Positions 42,703 to 51,313 of a stretch of 64,000 nt of DNA are shown one piece after another (within the stretch, counting starts at the first letter, position 1; every line of letters starts with the position of its first letter). The notes under the pieces are model-generated. The model was not told where the DNA came from, did no database searches, and was given only the letters and a program-made list of their open reading frames with translations. This DNA comes from Plantactinospora sp039889035 (lineage in GTDB: Bacteria; Actinomycetota; Actinomycetes; Mycobacteriales; Micromonosporaceae), in NCBI GenBank assembly GCA_039889035.1, contig JBDQQY010000038.1:33678-97677 (forward strand). Direction: 5' to 3'. Both the position numbers and the translations under genes were made by a program.

Positions 42703-43089
42703 CTATCCCGCGCGGTCCTCCGGATACCAGCGCAGCTCGACGGTGTTGCCGTCCGGATCGGAGACGTAGATCGAGATCGCGTTGCCGCGTGCACCGAACC
42801 GGCCGACCGGCCCCTCCAGGACCGTGAAGATCCCCGACTCGATCACCTCGGCCCAGTCCAGCGGCTCCACGACCAGGCAGATGTGGTCGACGTTCGACTC
42901 GCCCCGCTGGCCGTGCACCAGGTCGATGATGGTCTCCGGGGTGATCCGGACCGAGGGGAACGGGACCTTGCCCGCCCGCCACTCGTCCACCCGGACCGGT
43001 GCCAGGCCGAGGGTCCCGCCGTAGAACGCCAGGGAGCGTTCCACGTCCTGCACGGTGAGTACCAGATGGTCGAACGCCTTGACCTTCAT
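42703..43089 (-). CDS. VOC-superfamily (glyoxalase/bleomycin-resistance-like) protein
   Basis: A 128-residue protein with two beta-alpha-beta-beta-beta halves: FDHLVLTVQDVERSLAFYGG...LGLAPVRVDEW and VDHICLVVEPLDWAEVI...ISIYVSDPDGNTVELRWYPE. Putative metal ligands are His8, His69 and the Glu in VELRWY. ATG 43089 follows gaggtg, six bases after the DUF1801 gene stop, so the two are one operon. Close in appearance to small VOC virulence/dioxygenase-like proteins; substrate unknown. Confidence 0.88.
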   Translation of the reverse strand: MKVKAFDHLVLTVQDVERSLAFYGGTLGLAPVRVDEWRAGKVPFPSVRITPETIIDLVHGQRGESNVDHICLVVEPLDWAEVIESGIFTVLEGPVGRFGARGNAISIYVSDPDGNTVELRWYPEDRAG

Positions 43090-43094
43090 CGTCG

Positions 43095-43457
43095 TCACCT
43101 CGTCTCCAGGTCGGCGGCCCGGCGCAGCCAGTCGGTGAAGAGCGCCGGGTCGATCTCGTCGACGGCGTGTAGTTTCACCGCGGCCATCCGGCGGGCACCC
43201 GGGACGAGCCGCCCGCCCGGGTCGGCCAGATCCTGCCCCCGCCACAGCCCGAAGGTCACGTACGACCGGTACGCCTTCACCAGGCAGACGGGCTGCTGCC
43301 CGGGCCTGCTGCCCAGGCTCCAGGTCGGGTGGCCGTGCCACATCCCGCCGGTCGCCCCCGGCAGCGCCGCGTCGATGATCGGCCGGAGCTTCTCGCCGAT
43401 CTCCCGCAGCGGTGCGTCGAGACCGCGCAGGTAGTCGGTGATCTCGGTGGTGCCCAT
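43095..43457 (-). CDS. DUF1801 family protein
   Basis: A 120-residue protein with excellent ribosome binding site (caggagg) before ATG 43457. Pattern typical of DUF1801/YdhG-like iron-chaperone-fold proteins: EITDYLRGLDAPLREIGEKL, PGATGGMWHGHPTWSLG, VCLVKAYRSYVTFGLWRG and a C-terminal helix after KLHAVDEIDPALF. No enzymatic motif. First gene of a two-gene unit with the VOC protein, divergent from a LysR regulator that probably controls it. Confidence 0.85.
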   Translation of the reverse strand: MGTTEITDYLRGLDAPLREIGEKLRPIIDAALPGATGGMWHGHPTWSLGSRPGQQPVCLVKAYRSYVTFGLWRGQDLADPGGRLVPGARRMAAVKLHAVDEIDPALFTDWLRRAADLETR

Positions 43458-43584
43458 GTTTCCTCCTGTTGGACCACGCCGGTCGGCTGCGGCTCGGCGT
43501 TCTGGCCGGAACCCCGGCCCGGCGGTGACGCCTCTTACGATCCGCCGCACCGCGACCGGCACCAAGCCGTGATCGGGCTACGAT

Positions 43585-43603
43585 CGTTGATCCAGATTCA
43601 ACG
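43585..43603. promoter_or_regulatory. Candidate LysR operator
   Basis: CGTTGA-N7-TCAACG, a perfect 6-bp inverted repeat containing the T-N11-A LysR core, ends directly before the regulator's ATG (43604) and lies in the 146-bp divergent promoter region shared with the DUF1801-VOC operon. Likely autoregulatory site. Confidence 0.6.
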
Positions 43604-44524
43604 ATGGGCGCCGACGTGCTGGAACGACACGAGATCGAGACCTTCCTGACCCTCGCCGACGAGCTGCACTTCGGCCGTACCGCCGAGCGGCTCCACGTCA
43701 CCACCGGGCGGATCAGCCATGTGGTGAAGAAGCTCGAACGCCGGATCGGGGCGCCGCTGTTCGAGCGCACCAGCCGGGTCGTCCGGCTCACCCCGATCGG
43801 GCGGCAGTTGGCCGCCGACCTGACCCCGCTGGTGGCCGGGATCGACGAGGCCGTACGCCGGGCCGTCGACGCCGGGCGCAACGTCACCGGGCGGCTCCGG
43901 GTGGCGTTCCTGGGGGAGGGGACGGCGCCGCTGCTGCTCAGGGCGGTCAACCTCTTCACCGAGCGGCACCCCGAGTGCGAGGTCGAGGTGCACGAGGCGC
44001 AGCTCGCGAACACCCGGTCGAGCCTGCTGGACGGCTCGGTGGACGTGCTGATCGCCTCGTACCCGTTCGACGGCATGACGAACGGGCCGGCGTTGCTCTC
44101 CGAGGGGCGGGTCCTCGCGGTCGCCGCCGACCATCCGCTGGCCGGCGCGGCGTCGGTCTCCCTGGAGGTCCTCGCCGACCATCCGGTGGTGCAGTATCCG
44201 GCGGTCACCTCCGCCGAGTTCAAGCGCGACCGTACGCCCGAGCACACCCCGTCGGGCCGACCGGTGCCGAAGGGGCCGGTCGGGAACACCTTCTCCGAGA
44301 TGCTCTCGCTGGTCGCGCTCGGCCGGGGCGTACTGCCGGTCGGCGAGCACAGCCGCCGCTACTATCCCCGCCCCGACCTCGCGTACGTGCCGATCTCCGA
44401 CGCGCCGCCGATCGAACGCGGCCCGATCTGGCTGGCCACCAACACCACCGCCCGGGTCCGGGAGTTCGTCCGGGCCGCCGCCGACGCCAACCGGCCGACC
44501 CCGCCGGCACCGATCCCGGGTTGA
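43604..44524 (+). CDS. LysR-family transcriptional regulator
   Basis: A 306-residue regulator. N-terminal winged helix-turn-helix EIETFLTLADELHFGRTAER, LHVTTGRISHVVKKLERRIG and APLFERTSRVVRLTPIGRQL. The C-terminal effector-binding domain begins at about residue 95 (GRLRVAFLGEGTAPLLLRAV) and includes DVLIASYPF and MLSLVALGRGVLPVGEH. Divergent to the DUF1801-VOC pair with an inverted-repeat operator between them, so it probably regulates that pair in response to an unknown ligand. Confidence 0.93.
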   Translation: MGADVLERHEIETFLTLADELHFGRTAERLHVTTGRISHVVKKLERRIGAPLFERTSRVVRLTPIGRQLAADLTPLVAGIDEAVRRAVDAGRNVTGRLRVAFLGEGTAPLLLRAVNLFTERHPECEVEVHEAQLANTRSSLLDGSVDVLIASYPFDGMTNGPALLSEGRVLAVAADHPLAGAASVSLEVLADHPVVQYPAVTSAEFKRDRTPEHTPSGRPVPKGPVGNTFSEMLSLVALGRGVLPVGEHSRRYYPRPDLAYVPISDAPPIERGPIWLATNTTARVREFVRAAADANRPTPPAPIPG

Positions 44525-44536
44525 GATCGCAGATCG

Positions 44537-44700
44537 CGGGCTCACGGGGTCAGCGGCGGCACCCGGTCCGGCGTACCGGGCGGGGTGGCGACGACCCGTC
44601 GGCGTCGACCAGGCGGTAGTCCTCGCCGTCGCGCGCCTCGATCCACCACCGCACGCCGGGTCGGCACCGTCGCGGGGACCGAGCCCGAGGCGTACCCCGC
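44537..44700 (-). pseudogene. Possible frameshifted small gene
   Basis: The minus strand reads VRWWIEARDGEDYRLVDADG in one frame and VVATPPGTPDRVPPLTP with a stop in the next. Joined at about 44585 they would give a coherent C-terminus of a small protein. No start with a ribosome binding site could be placed. Weak evidence. Confidence 0.25.
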
Positions 44701-44743
44701 CGTCCCGGCCGGTGTGGGCGTTGCCCTGGTCGCGGCTCCCCGG

Positions 44744-46165
44744 TTACCGCTTCCCGTCCGGATGGCGGTCGACGAAGGCCATCCACGGATCGGCCTCCGG
44801 GGCATCGCCACCCGCCGCCGGCACCGGCGCGTCGCCACCTGTCCCCGGTGCGGGCCCGCCCGACGGTACCGACGGCGATGGCCGCTCTCCGACCCCGACC
44901 CCGGCGGGGTCGCGCCGGGCCGCCGGAGCCGGAGCGGGCGTGGCCGGCACCGGGGTGGCCGGACCTGCCTCCGGCTCGATGCCGCGCCGGGCGGCGAGCA
45001 GGGCCGCCAGGGCGGTGGTGATCGGGACGGCGGTGATCAGCCCGATGGTGCCGACCGCGCTGCGTACCAGCTCCTGGGCGATCAGCGGGCTGGTGAGCAG
45101 CTCGCCGACCGGGGTGGCGGTGTCGGCGGCGAAGAGCAGCATCAGCGGCAGGGAGGCGCCGGCGTACGCCAGCACGATCGTGTTGATCACCGATGCGATG
45201 TGTGCCCGACCGATCCGGGTGGCCGCCGAGTAGAGCCGCCGGAAGCCGTACCCGGGATTGGCCAGGGCGAGTTCGCTGACCGTTGCCGACTGCGTGACGG
45301 TGACGTCGTCGAGTACCCCGAGTGAGCCGATCACGATGCCGGCCAGCAGCAGGCCGCGCATGTTGACCTCACCCTGGGTGATGGAGAGGTAGTTGGAGGT
45401 CTCGTCGGCGATCCCGGAGAGGTGGGCGGCGGCGGTGGCGATCGCGGAGAGGGCCGCGGTGATGGTCAGGCTGGCCAGGGTGCCGGCCACCGCGATCGTG
45501 GTGGTCATGCTGAACCCGTGCGTCAGGTACAGCACGGTGAGCATGATCGCCGCGGCGCCGACGATGGCGACCAGCAGTGGTGAGCGCCCGTCGAGGATGG
45601 CCGGCACGATGAACATCAGCAGCACCGCGAAGGTGACGCCGAGCCCGGCCAGGGCGCTCAGGCCGCGCCACCGGCCGAAGGCGAGTACGGCGAGCGCGAA
45701 CACCGCGCCGAGGAGCCACAACTGGGTGGACCGCTGGTGGTCGATGATCGAGTACTGCCGCTCCGGGCTCTCCTCCAGATAGAGCAGCACCACCCCGTCC
45801 CCGGCGGCCACCCGGATCGCGCCCGGCCCGGACGGTACGTCGGTGCTGACCCGCTGGCCGGCCCCGACGCCCTCGGTCAGGTCCACCGTGACCGTGCCGC
45901 AGTCGGTCGGGGCGCCGGTCGGCAGCTCCTCCCCGGCGGGCGGCGCGGCGCAGGGGGCCGACGCGACGGCGACGACCGTGCCGAGCACCCGGATCGGCCC
46001 GTCGGCCGGACCGGGTGCCGGGGTGTCCCGGGGCCACAGCAGCACCATCGCCACCAGGGTGAGCACCGCCGCCGGGATCAGCAGGGCCAGACTCAGCCGG
46101 CGCGCGGCGCGGCTGGTCGGCCGGCCGGGGCGGGGCAGGTGGCTGTGCGCGTGTTCGGAACTCAT
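44744..46165 (-). CDS. YibE/F-family membrane protein
   Basis: A 473-residue protein. ATG 46165; first helix LSLALLIPAAVLTLVAMVLL. An extracytoplasmic domain of ~110 residues (RVLGTVVAVASAPCA...GAGQRVSTDVPSGPG...VLLYLEESPERQYSIID) is followed by seven or eight helices with family-typical stretches (FAVLLMFIVPAILDGRSPLL, GSLGVLDDVTVTQSATV, INTIVLAYAGASLPLMLLF). The C-terminal ~85 residues are Pro/Ala/Gly-rich and probably disordered. YibE/F proteins are predicted transporters with no settled substrate. Monocistronic. Confidence 0.9.
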   Translation of the reverse strand: MSSEHAHSHLPRPGRPTSRAARRLSLALLIPAAVLTLVAMVLLWPRDTPAPGPADGPIRVLGTVVAVASAPCAAPPAGEELPTGAPTDCGTVTVDLTEGVGAGQRVSTDVPSGPGAIRVAAGDGVVLLYLEESPERQYSIIDHQRSTQLWLLGAVFALAVLAFGRWRGLSALAGLGVTFAVLLMFIVPAILDGRSPLLVAIVGAAAIMLTVLYLTHGFSMTTTIAVAGTLASLTITAALSAIATAAAHLSGIADETSNYLSITQGEVNMRGLLLAGIVIGSLGVLDDVTVTQSATVSELALANPGYGFRRLYSAATRIGRAHIASVINTIVLAYAGASLPLMLLFAADTATPVGELLTSPLIAQELVRSAVGTIGLITAVPITTALAALLAARRGIEPEAGPATPVPATPAPAPAARRDPAGVGVGERPSPSVPSGGPAPGTGGDAPVPAAGGDAPEADPWMAFVDRHPDGKR

Positions 46166-46327
46166 CGGCTCGACTGCTGGCCTTCCTGGTCGGGTCGGTC
46201 GGCGGGGGCTCCGGCCGAGCATCGCAGCCGCGGGCTCCCGACGGGCCAGCATGACACGCCGGTGACCGGCCGGACGAGATGCCCGATGTCGTTGCTATTG
46301 GTTATCGCGCGACGACTAGGAGTGATC

Positions 46328-46924
46328 TCATTGGCAGGTGAGGGCGTCGGTCAGCCGGACGGCGGTCTCCTGGTTCAACGGCCCGTGCCCGAGGAGGAAG
46401 CGGTACCAGAACAGTCCGTACGCCTGGTCGACCAGGAGGTCGAGATCCAGTTCCGGGCCGAGTTCGCCGCGCTCCCGGCCCCGCCGGACGATGGCGTGCA
46501 ACGCGTCCCGGCGGGTCTGGGTGAACTGCCGGAACAACTCGGCGGTGCCCGGGTCGCGGGCCGCCTCGGCGGCCAGGGTACGCAGCACCGCCGCCGTCGC
46601 CGGCTCGCCAGCCCGGCGGAATGTGTGCGCGAGGTAGGTGCAGAGATCCTCCCGGAGTGATCCGGTGTCCGGGACCGGCACCAGCGAGTCGCTCCAGTCG
46701 GTCAGCGCCTCCAGCAGGACCGCGCCTTTCGACTGCCACCAGCGGTAGATCGTCTGCTTGCCGACCCCGGCCTCGTGGGCGATGACATCCACGGTCGGCC
46801 CGCCGTCGTGCCGGGCGGTGGTGAGCAGCCGGAGCGCCGCGTCGAGGATCGCCTGCCGGGCCTCCTCGTTGCGGCGCCGACCGGTGTGTGCCCGGCGGTG
46901 GCCGTCGGAGCCGCTGGTCGTCAC
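46328..46924 (-). CDS. TetR-family transcriptional regulator
   Basis: A 198-residue regulator starting at GTG 46924. No ribosome binding site; TATGCT just upstream on the minus strand may be the -10 of a leaderless message. N-terminal HTH: NEEARQAILDAALRLLTTAR, PTVDVIAHEAGVGKQTIYRW and WQSKGAVLLEAL. All-helical ligand-binding domain (TYLAHTFRRAGEPATAAVLR...LDLLVDQAYGLFWYRFLLGH). Neighbours are the YibE/F gene downstream in the same orientation and a hydrolase gene upstream; its targets are unknown. Confidence 0.9.
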   Translation of the reverse strand: MTTSGSDGHRRAHTGRRRNEEARQAILDAALRLLTTARHDGGPTVDVIAHEAGVGKQTIYRWWQSKGAVLLEALTDWSDSLVPVPDTGSLREDLCTYLAHTFRRAGEPATAAVLRTLAAEAARDPGTAELFRQFTQTRRDALHAIVRRGRERGELGPELDLDLLVDQAYGLFWYRFLLGHGPLNQETAVRLTDALTCQ

Positions 46925-47015
46925 CGCACCAGCATATGATTTGTCGGAACTGTCGGTCTCGATAACGCCGTTCGCCAAGCCCGTGCCGACAAGGAGCGGC
47001 GCGCAGGCGGCGGAG

Positions 47016-47804
47016 TCAGGTCCGTCGCGGCGCGGATACCAGGAAGTCGCCGAGCACCGCCCGCCACCGGTCCGGACTGTCCAGGTGTACGTCGTGCCCG
47101 GCATCCGGGATCTCCGCCGTGCTGACCGCCGGATGCCGCGCCATCCGGGCGTACTCGTGCGGGGCCAGCGAGCCCCGACCACCGCGTACCACCAGGGTCG
47201 GGCAGCCGAGCCGGGCGAACTCGTCCCAGCGCGGTCCGACGGCGGCGGCGATCGTGTCGACCATGACGTCCCGGTCGAAGGCCGGGTACCACCCGTCGTC
47301 CCGGTGCCGCAGGCCGCCGGCCCAGGCTTCCCCGGCCCGGCCGCCGCCGAAGTACCGGACGGCGGTGGCCCGGTCCGGGAACGGGGTCGGCCAGCCGTCG
47401 AGCCAGCGGGCAATCCGCCCGGGGGTGTCGGCGTCCGGTCCCTGCGGCCCTGCCTCGACCATCACCAGCCGGGCGACCAGGCCGGGATGGCGCGCGGCGA
47501 CGAGAAACGCGGTGTGCCCGCCCAGCGACTGGCCGACCAGCACCGCCGGGCCGGTGACCGCCAGCGCCGCCACGACGTCCGCGACGTGGGCGTCCCGGGA
47601 GACGTCGGTGGGTCGCCGCTCGCTGGCACCGTGCCCGCGCGGATCGAGGGCGTGCACGTGGTGCGTCCCGCCGAGCCAGGCGGCGGTGGCCCACCACTCT
47701 CCGGCATGACCGCAGAGGCCGGACAGGAGCAGCACCGGCGTACCGGCCCCGCCGAGATCGTGCAGCGCCAGCCGGGTGCCGTCCGGGGCGTACAGGTCGG
47801 GCAC
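47016..47804 (-). CDS. Alpha/beta hydrolase
   Basis: A 262-residue hydrolase, start GTG 47804 (VPDLYAPDGTRLALHDLGGA). Oxyanion region LLLSGLCGHAGEWW, nucleophile elbow GQSLGGHTAF (Ser), acid likely in the LVVRGGRGS stretch region, and the catalytic His in IPDAGHDVHLD. Between elbow and His a cap-like insertion (GRIARWLDGWPTPFPDRATA). Substrate not predictable. Its start lies about 105 bases from the divergent DUF72 gene. Confidence 0.88.
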   Translation of the reverse strand: MPDLYAPDGTRLALHDLGGAGTPVLLLSGLCGHAGEWWATAAWLGGTHHVHALDPRGHGASERRPTDVSRDAHVADVVAALAVTGPAVLVGQSLGGHTAFLVAARHPGLVARLVMVEAGPQGPDADTPGRIARWLDGWPTPFPDRATAVRYFGGGRAGEAWAGGLRHRDDGWYPAFDRDVMVDTIAAAVGPRWDEFARLGCPTLVVRGGRGSLAPHEYARMARHPAVSTAEIPDAGHDVHLDSPDRWRAVLGDFLVSAPRRT

Positions 47805-47909
47805 CCGCCGGACGGTAGCAGGGCGGTCCGTCCACGATCGAGTAATTCTCCGGTCTGTCCCGGGTCGGTAGGTTTCGACCACCGTGGCCGCTGGGGAGAG
47901 ACTGTGGAC

Positions 47910-48839
47910 ATGGGTGAGATGAAGGTGGGCACGTCCTCCTGGGCGGACCGGTCGCTGCTCGCGTCCGGCTGGTACCCCCGGTCGGCCAACACCCCGGCCG
48001 GGCGACTGGCCTACTACGCCGAGCGGTTCGGTCTGGTCGAAGTGGACACCACCTACTACGCCGTACCGGCGCCGGAGACGACGTCGGCCTGGGTGGACCG
48101 TACCCCGCCGGACTTCACCTTCAACGTCAAGGCGTTCGGCCTGTTCACCGGGCACGGGGCGGAGCTGGCGGCGCTGCCCCGGGACCTGCGGCCGGACGGC
48201 CGGGACACCGGCCGGGTACGCCGCCGCGACCTGCCGGCGTCGACGTACGACAAGCTGTGGCAGCGGTTCCGGGAGGCCGTCGAACCGATCGACGGCGCCG
48301 GCAAGCTCGGCGTACTGCTGTTCCAGTTCCCGCCCTGGCTGGCGCACGGCGAGCGGGCGAAGGAGCGGATTCTCGACGCCGCCGAGCGTGCCCGGCCCTG
48401 GCGGGTCGCGGTCGAACTGCGCAACGCGTCCTGGTTCGACGGTGACAACGCGCCGGACACCGTCGGCTTCCTCGCCCGGCACGACATCACGATGGTCAGT
48501 GTCGACATGCCGCAGGGGCACGAGTCGTCGATCCCGCCGCTGCTGCTGGCCACCGCCGAGCCGGCGGTGATGCGGTTCCACGGCCACAGCCCGGAGTGGA
48601 CCACCGGCGACAAGGAGAGCCGGTTCCGGTACGCGTACGGCGACGACGAACTCGCCGACTGGGCGAAGCGGCTGCGCGGCCTCGCCGACGAGACCGACGA
48701 ACTGCACGTCCTGCTGAACAACTGCTGCGCGGGCCAGGCACAGCGGGACGCGGCCAGCCTCGCCGCCCTGCTCGGCCCGGAGGCGGACTGGCCGGGCCGG
48801 TACGCCCGGCGCCGCGCCGCCCTGCGGGTGGTGCGGTAG
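47910..48839 (+). CDS. DUF72 (YecE-like) TIM-barrel protein
   Basis: A 309-residue protein. ATG 47910 has ggggagag (47893-47900) upstream; a second ATG is at 47919. Family landmarks: MKVGTSSWADRSLLASGWYP, YYAERFGLVEVDTTYYAVPA, FNVKAFGLFTGHG, LGVLLFQFPPW, VAVELRNASWF, VMRFHGHSPEW, and a final HVLLNNCCAGQAQRDA. Length is typical. DUF72 proteins are TIM-barrel-like with no agreed activity. Confidence 0.92.
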   Translation: MGEMKVGTSSWADRSLLASGWYPRSANTPAGRLAYYAERFGLVEVDTTYYAVPAPETTSAWVDRTPPDFTFNVKAFGLFTGHGAELAALPRDLRPDGRDTGRVRRRDLPASTYDKLWQRFREAVEPIDGAGKLGVLLFQFPPWLAHGERAKERILDAAERARPWRVAVELRNASWFDGDNAPDTVGFLARHDITMVSVDMPQGHESSIPPLLLATAEPAVMRFHGHSPEWTTGDKESRFRYAYGDDELADWAKRLRGLADETDELHVLLNNCCAGQAQRDAASLAALLGPEADWPGRYARRRAALRVVR

Positions 48840-48849
48840 CCCTCGCCGG

Positions 48850-49791
48850 TCAGCCGGCCAGGTCGGCGGGGTCGGTGTTGCCCCCGCAGAGCAGCACGGC
48901 GAGCCGTTCCCCGGCGGCCGGCCGGTACGCCCCGGAGGTGAGCGCGGCCATCGCGGCGGCGGTGCCGTGCTCGACAGCGACCCGGTAGCGGCTCCAGAGC
49001 AGTCGTCGCGCCTCGATGATCCGCTCGTCGGTGACCAGCACGCTGCGCACCCCGGCCCGGACCGCCACCTCGTACGCGATCGAGCCGACCCGGCGGGCGC
49101 CGAGCGAGTCGGCGGCCACCCCGGCGACCGGTACGTCGACCGGCCCGCCCGCCGCCAGCGCGGCGTGCAGCGCCGAGGCGCCCTCCGGCTCGACCGCCAC
49201 CACCCCGGCCCGGCCGTCCAGTGCGGTGGCCACCCCGGCCATCAGCCCGCCGCCGCCGACCGCCACCAGCACGGTGTCCAGCTCACCGGTCTGCGCCAGC
49301 AGCTCCAGCCCGAGGGTGCCCTGACCCGCGCAGATCTCCGGCTGGTCGTAGGCGTGGCAGAACAGCGCCCCGGTGTCGGCGGCCCGCTTGACCGCGGCGT
49401 CGTACGCCTCGGCGTACTCGGTGCCGTGCCGGACCACGGTGGCGCCGAGCTGGCGCAGCTTGTCGACCTTGACGGCGGGGGCTGCGGTCGGCACGTACAC
49501 CTCGGCCGGTACGCCGAGGGACCTCGCCGCGTACGCGACGGCGGCGCCGGCGTTGCCGCCGGACGCGGTGACCACCCCGGCGGCCGGCAACTCGCCGCGC
49601 TCGGCGGCGGCCAGTACCCGGTTGAACGCGCCCCGCGCCTTGAACGACCCCGAGTGTTGCAGGAACTCCAGCTTCAGCCAGAGCGCACCGGCCGGACCGG
49701 CGAGGTCGGGCTCGACCCGGGCCACCGGGGTGGTCCGGACGTGTCCGGCGATCCGGGCCGCCGCCTGCAGCACATCGGTACGGGTGATCAC
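48850..49791 (-). CDS. PLP-dependent threonine/serine dehydratase-like enzyme
   Basis: A 313-residue fold-type II PLP enzyme. GTG 49791 is chosen because ggaggggg lies about ten bases upstream. PLP lysine in SGSFKARGAFNR, Asn in TASGGNAGAAVAYAARSLG, phosphate-binding VAVGGGGLMAG, and AGQGTLGLELL. Length and motifs match IlvA/TdcB-type catabolic dehydratases without a C-terminal ACT domain, so no allosteric regulation by isoleucine is expected. Could also act as a serine/threonine racemase-like enzyme. Confidence 0.88.
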   Translation of the reverse strand: MITRTDVLQAAARIAGHVRTTPVARVEPDLAGPAGALWLKLEFLQHSGSFKARGAFNRVLAAAERGELPAAGVVTASGGNAGAAVAYAARSLGVPAEVYVPTAAPAVKVDKLRQLGATVVRHGTEYAEAYDAAVKRAADTGALFCHAYDQPEICAGQGTLGLELLAQTGELDTVLVAVGGGGLMAGVATALDGRAGVVAVEPEGASALHAALAAGGPVDVPVAGVAADSLGARRVGSIAYEVAVRAGVRSVLVTDERIIEARRLLWSRYRVAVEHGTAAAMAALTSGAYRPAAGERLAVLLCGGNTDPADLAG

Positions 49792-49855
49792 CCTCGTCGC
49801 CCCCTCCACCTGGTACGCCGTACGGTATCCCCGGCCGCCGGACGGCGCGGATAGG

Positions 49856-50626
49856 GTGTGGGGCACGGCACCCCAGTCCGCCCCGGACCCTGCTCGCGGA
49901 GGTCACCCGATCATCGACGGCATCACCATCCGGCAGCTCGCCGGCCGGGTCTGGCTCTCGCCCGGCGACCCGGACCCGGCGAACGTCCAGGCCGCGGTGG
50001 CGGTCGTCGCCGACGACCGGGGCAGCGTGGTCGTCGACGCCGGGCACAGCCCCGGGCACGCCCGGGCGGTCCAGACGGCGATGCGGGCCGCCGGGCTGCC
50101 CCCGGCCCGGTGGCTGGTCTACACCCACCACCACTGGGACCACGTCTGGGGCGGCTGCGCCTGGCCGGACGTGGAGATCGTCGGGCAGGTCACCGGGCGG
50201 GAGCTGCTCCGGCAGGAGGCGGCCCGGCCGTGGAGCCACCGCTACCTGCGCGACCAGGTACGCGAGAATCCGCGACTCGGCCCGAGCTTCCGGGCCCGGG
50301 CGCTGGCCATGGACGACTGGGCCGACTTCACCGTCCTGCCCCCGACCCGCACCTTCACCGACGAGCTGACCCTGCCGACCGGGGTACGGCTGCGGCACGT
50401 CGGCGGCGGGCACGCCCCCGACTCGACGGTGGTGTACGTCCCGGACGCCCGGGTCGCGCTGCTCGGCGACTGCTTCTACCCGCCGCCGGCCCACCTGCGC
50501 GGCCCGGACGACGGCCCCGACCTGGCGATGATGCGTGACCTGCTCGACGACGACTACGAGTGGTACGTCGACAGCCACGGCGAGCCGGTCACCCTGGCCC
50601 AGGCCCGGCAACTGGTCTCGGCCTGA
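49856..50626 (+). CDS. Metallo-beta-lactamase-fold hydrolase
   Basis: A 256-residue protein if started at GTG 49856. Metal motif VYTHHHWDHVWGG (HHxHWDH type), later DCFYPPP and the final His in YVDSHGEPV. The GTG has no ribosome binding site. In contrast gcggagg sits seven bases before an ATC-ATC pair where homologous-looking sequence begins (IIDGITIRQLAGRVWLSPGD), so the true start is unclear. Divergent from the dehydratase gene. Substrate unknown. Confidence 0.82.
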   Translation: MWGTAPQSAPDPARGGHPIIDGITIRQLAGRVWLSPGDPDPANVQAAVAVVADDRGSVVVDAGHSPGHARAVQTAMRAAGLPPARWLVYTHHHWDHVWGGCAWPDVEIVGQVTGRELLRQEAARPWSHRYLRDQVRENPRLGPSFRARALAMDDWADFTVLPPTRTFTDELTLPTGVRLRHVGGGHAPDSTVVYVPDARVALLGDCFYPPPAHLRGPDDGPDLAMMRDLLDDDYEWYVDSHGEPVTLAQARQLVSA

Positions 50627-50653
50627 GCGCTCGCATCCGCCTTCCCACGCCGT

Positions 50654-51256
50654 TCAGGCGCTTCCCACCGGTTGTTTGGGGTGCGTGGCGCCGGCCCCGG
50701 TCGCCCGGGCGGCGGGGTCGCGGCGCTCGGTCAGCGCGCGTACTCCGAGATAGAGGAAGGGCAGCAGCAGGAGCAGGTCGGCCACGTGCGCGATCGTCGC
50801 CTCCCGGGTGATCCGGCTGAGCGGGAACGCCAGCGCGCCCAGGCAGACCAGTACGCCGACCGGCACCGGTGCGGTGCGCAGCCGGAGCAGTGCCACGCCC
50901 AGCCCGAACAGGGCGAGCGGGAAGAGCGGACCGGCGATCCAGTAGAGCGACATGGCGGCGAACGGATGCTGGTCGAGCAGTTCGATCGTGGCGGCGTGCG
51001 AGGCGTCGAAGAGCCCCTCGTGGATGCTCTGCACCCCGAACGCCACCCCGCCGACGGCCGCGAAGACGGTCAGCGGCATCGCCACCGCCACGTAGCGGGG
51101 CGCGGCGGCGCGGAGCCGGTCGTAGAGGCCGATCAGGCCGATCAGCCAGCAGGCGCAGGAGAGCGCGGCGAGCGTGCCGGCGGTGATGCCCTGCGAGTCG
51201 GGCTCCCAGAAGAAGCCGGAGACGAAGTTCAGCAACGGTCCCAGAATAAGAAACAT
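50654..51256 (-). CDS. Six-helix membrane protein, unknown
   Basis: A 200-residue integral membrane protein: MFLILGPLLNFVSGFFWEPD, TAGTLAALSCACWLIGLIGL, VAVAMPLTVFAAVGGVAFGV, SLYWIAGPLFPLALFGLGVA and VGVLVCLGALAFPLSRITRE are hydrophobic segments. Short polar tail. No family motif. Its start lies 58 bases from the end of the next two-component system in the same direction, so it may be read through from it. Confidence 0.75.
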   Translation of the reverse strand: MFLILGPLLNFVSGFFWEPDSQGITAGTLAALSCACWLIGLIGLYDRLRAAAPRYVAVAMPLTVFAAVGGVAFGVQSIHEGLFDASHAATIELLDQHPFAAMSLYWIAGPLFPLALFGLGVALLRLRTAPVPVGVLVCLGALAFPLSRITREATIAHVADLLLLLPFLYLGVRALTERRDPAARATGAGATHPKQPVGSA

Positions 51257-51313
51257 GCCGGGAACGCTACGAACGGCCGGCCGCTGCCGGATCCGCCCGA
51301 CGGCAGTGCCGGG

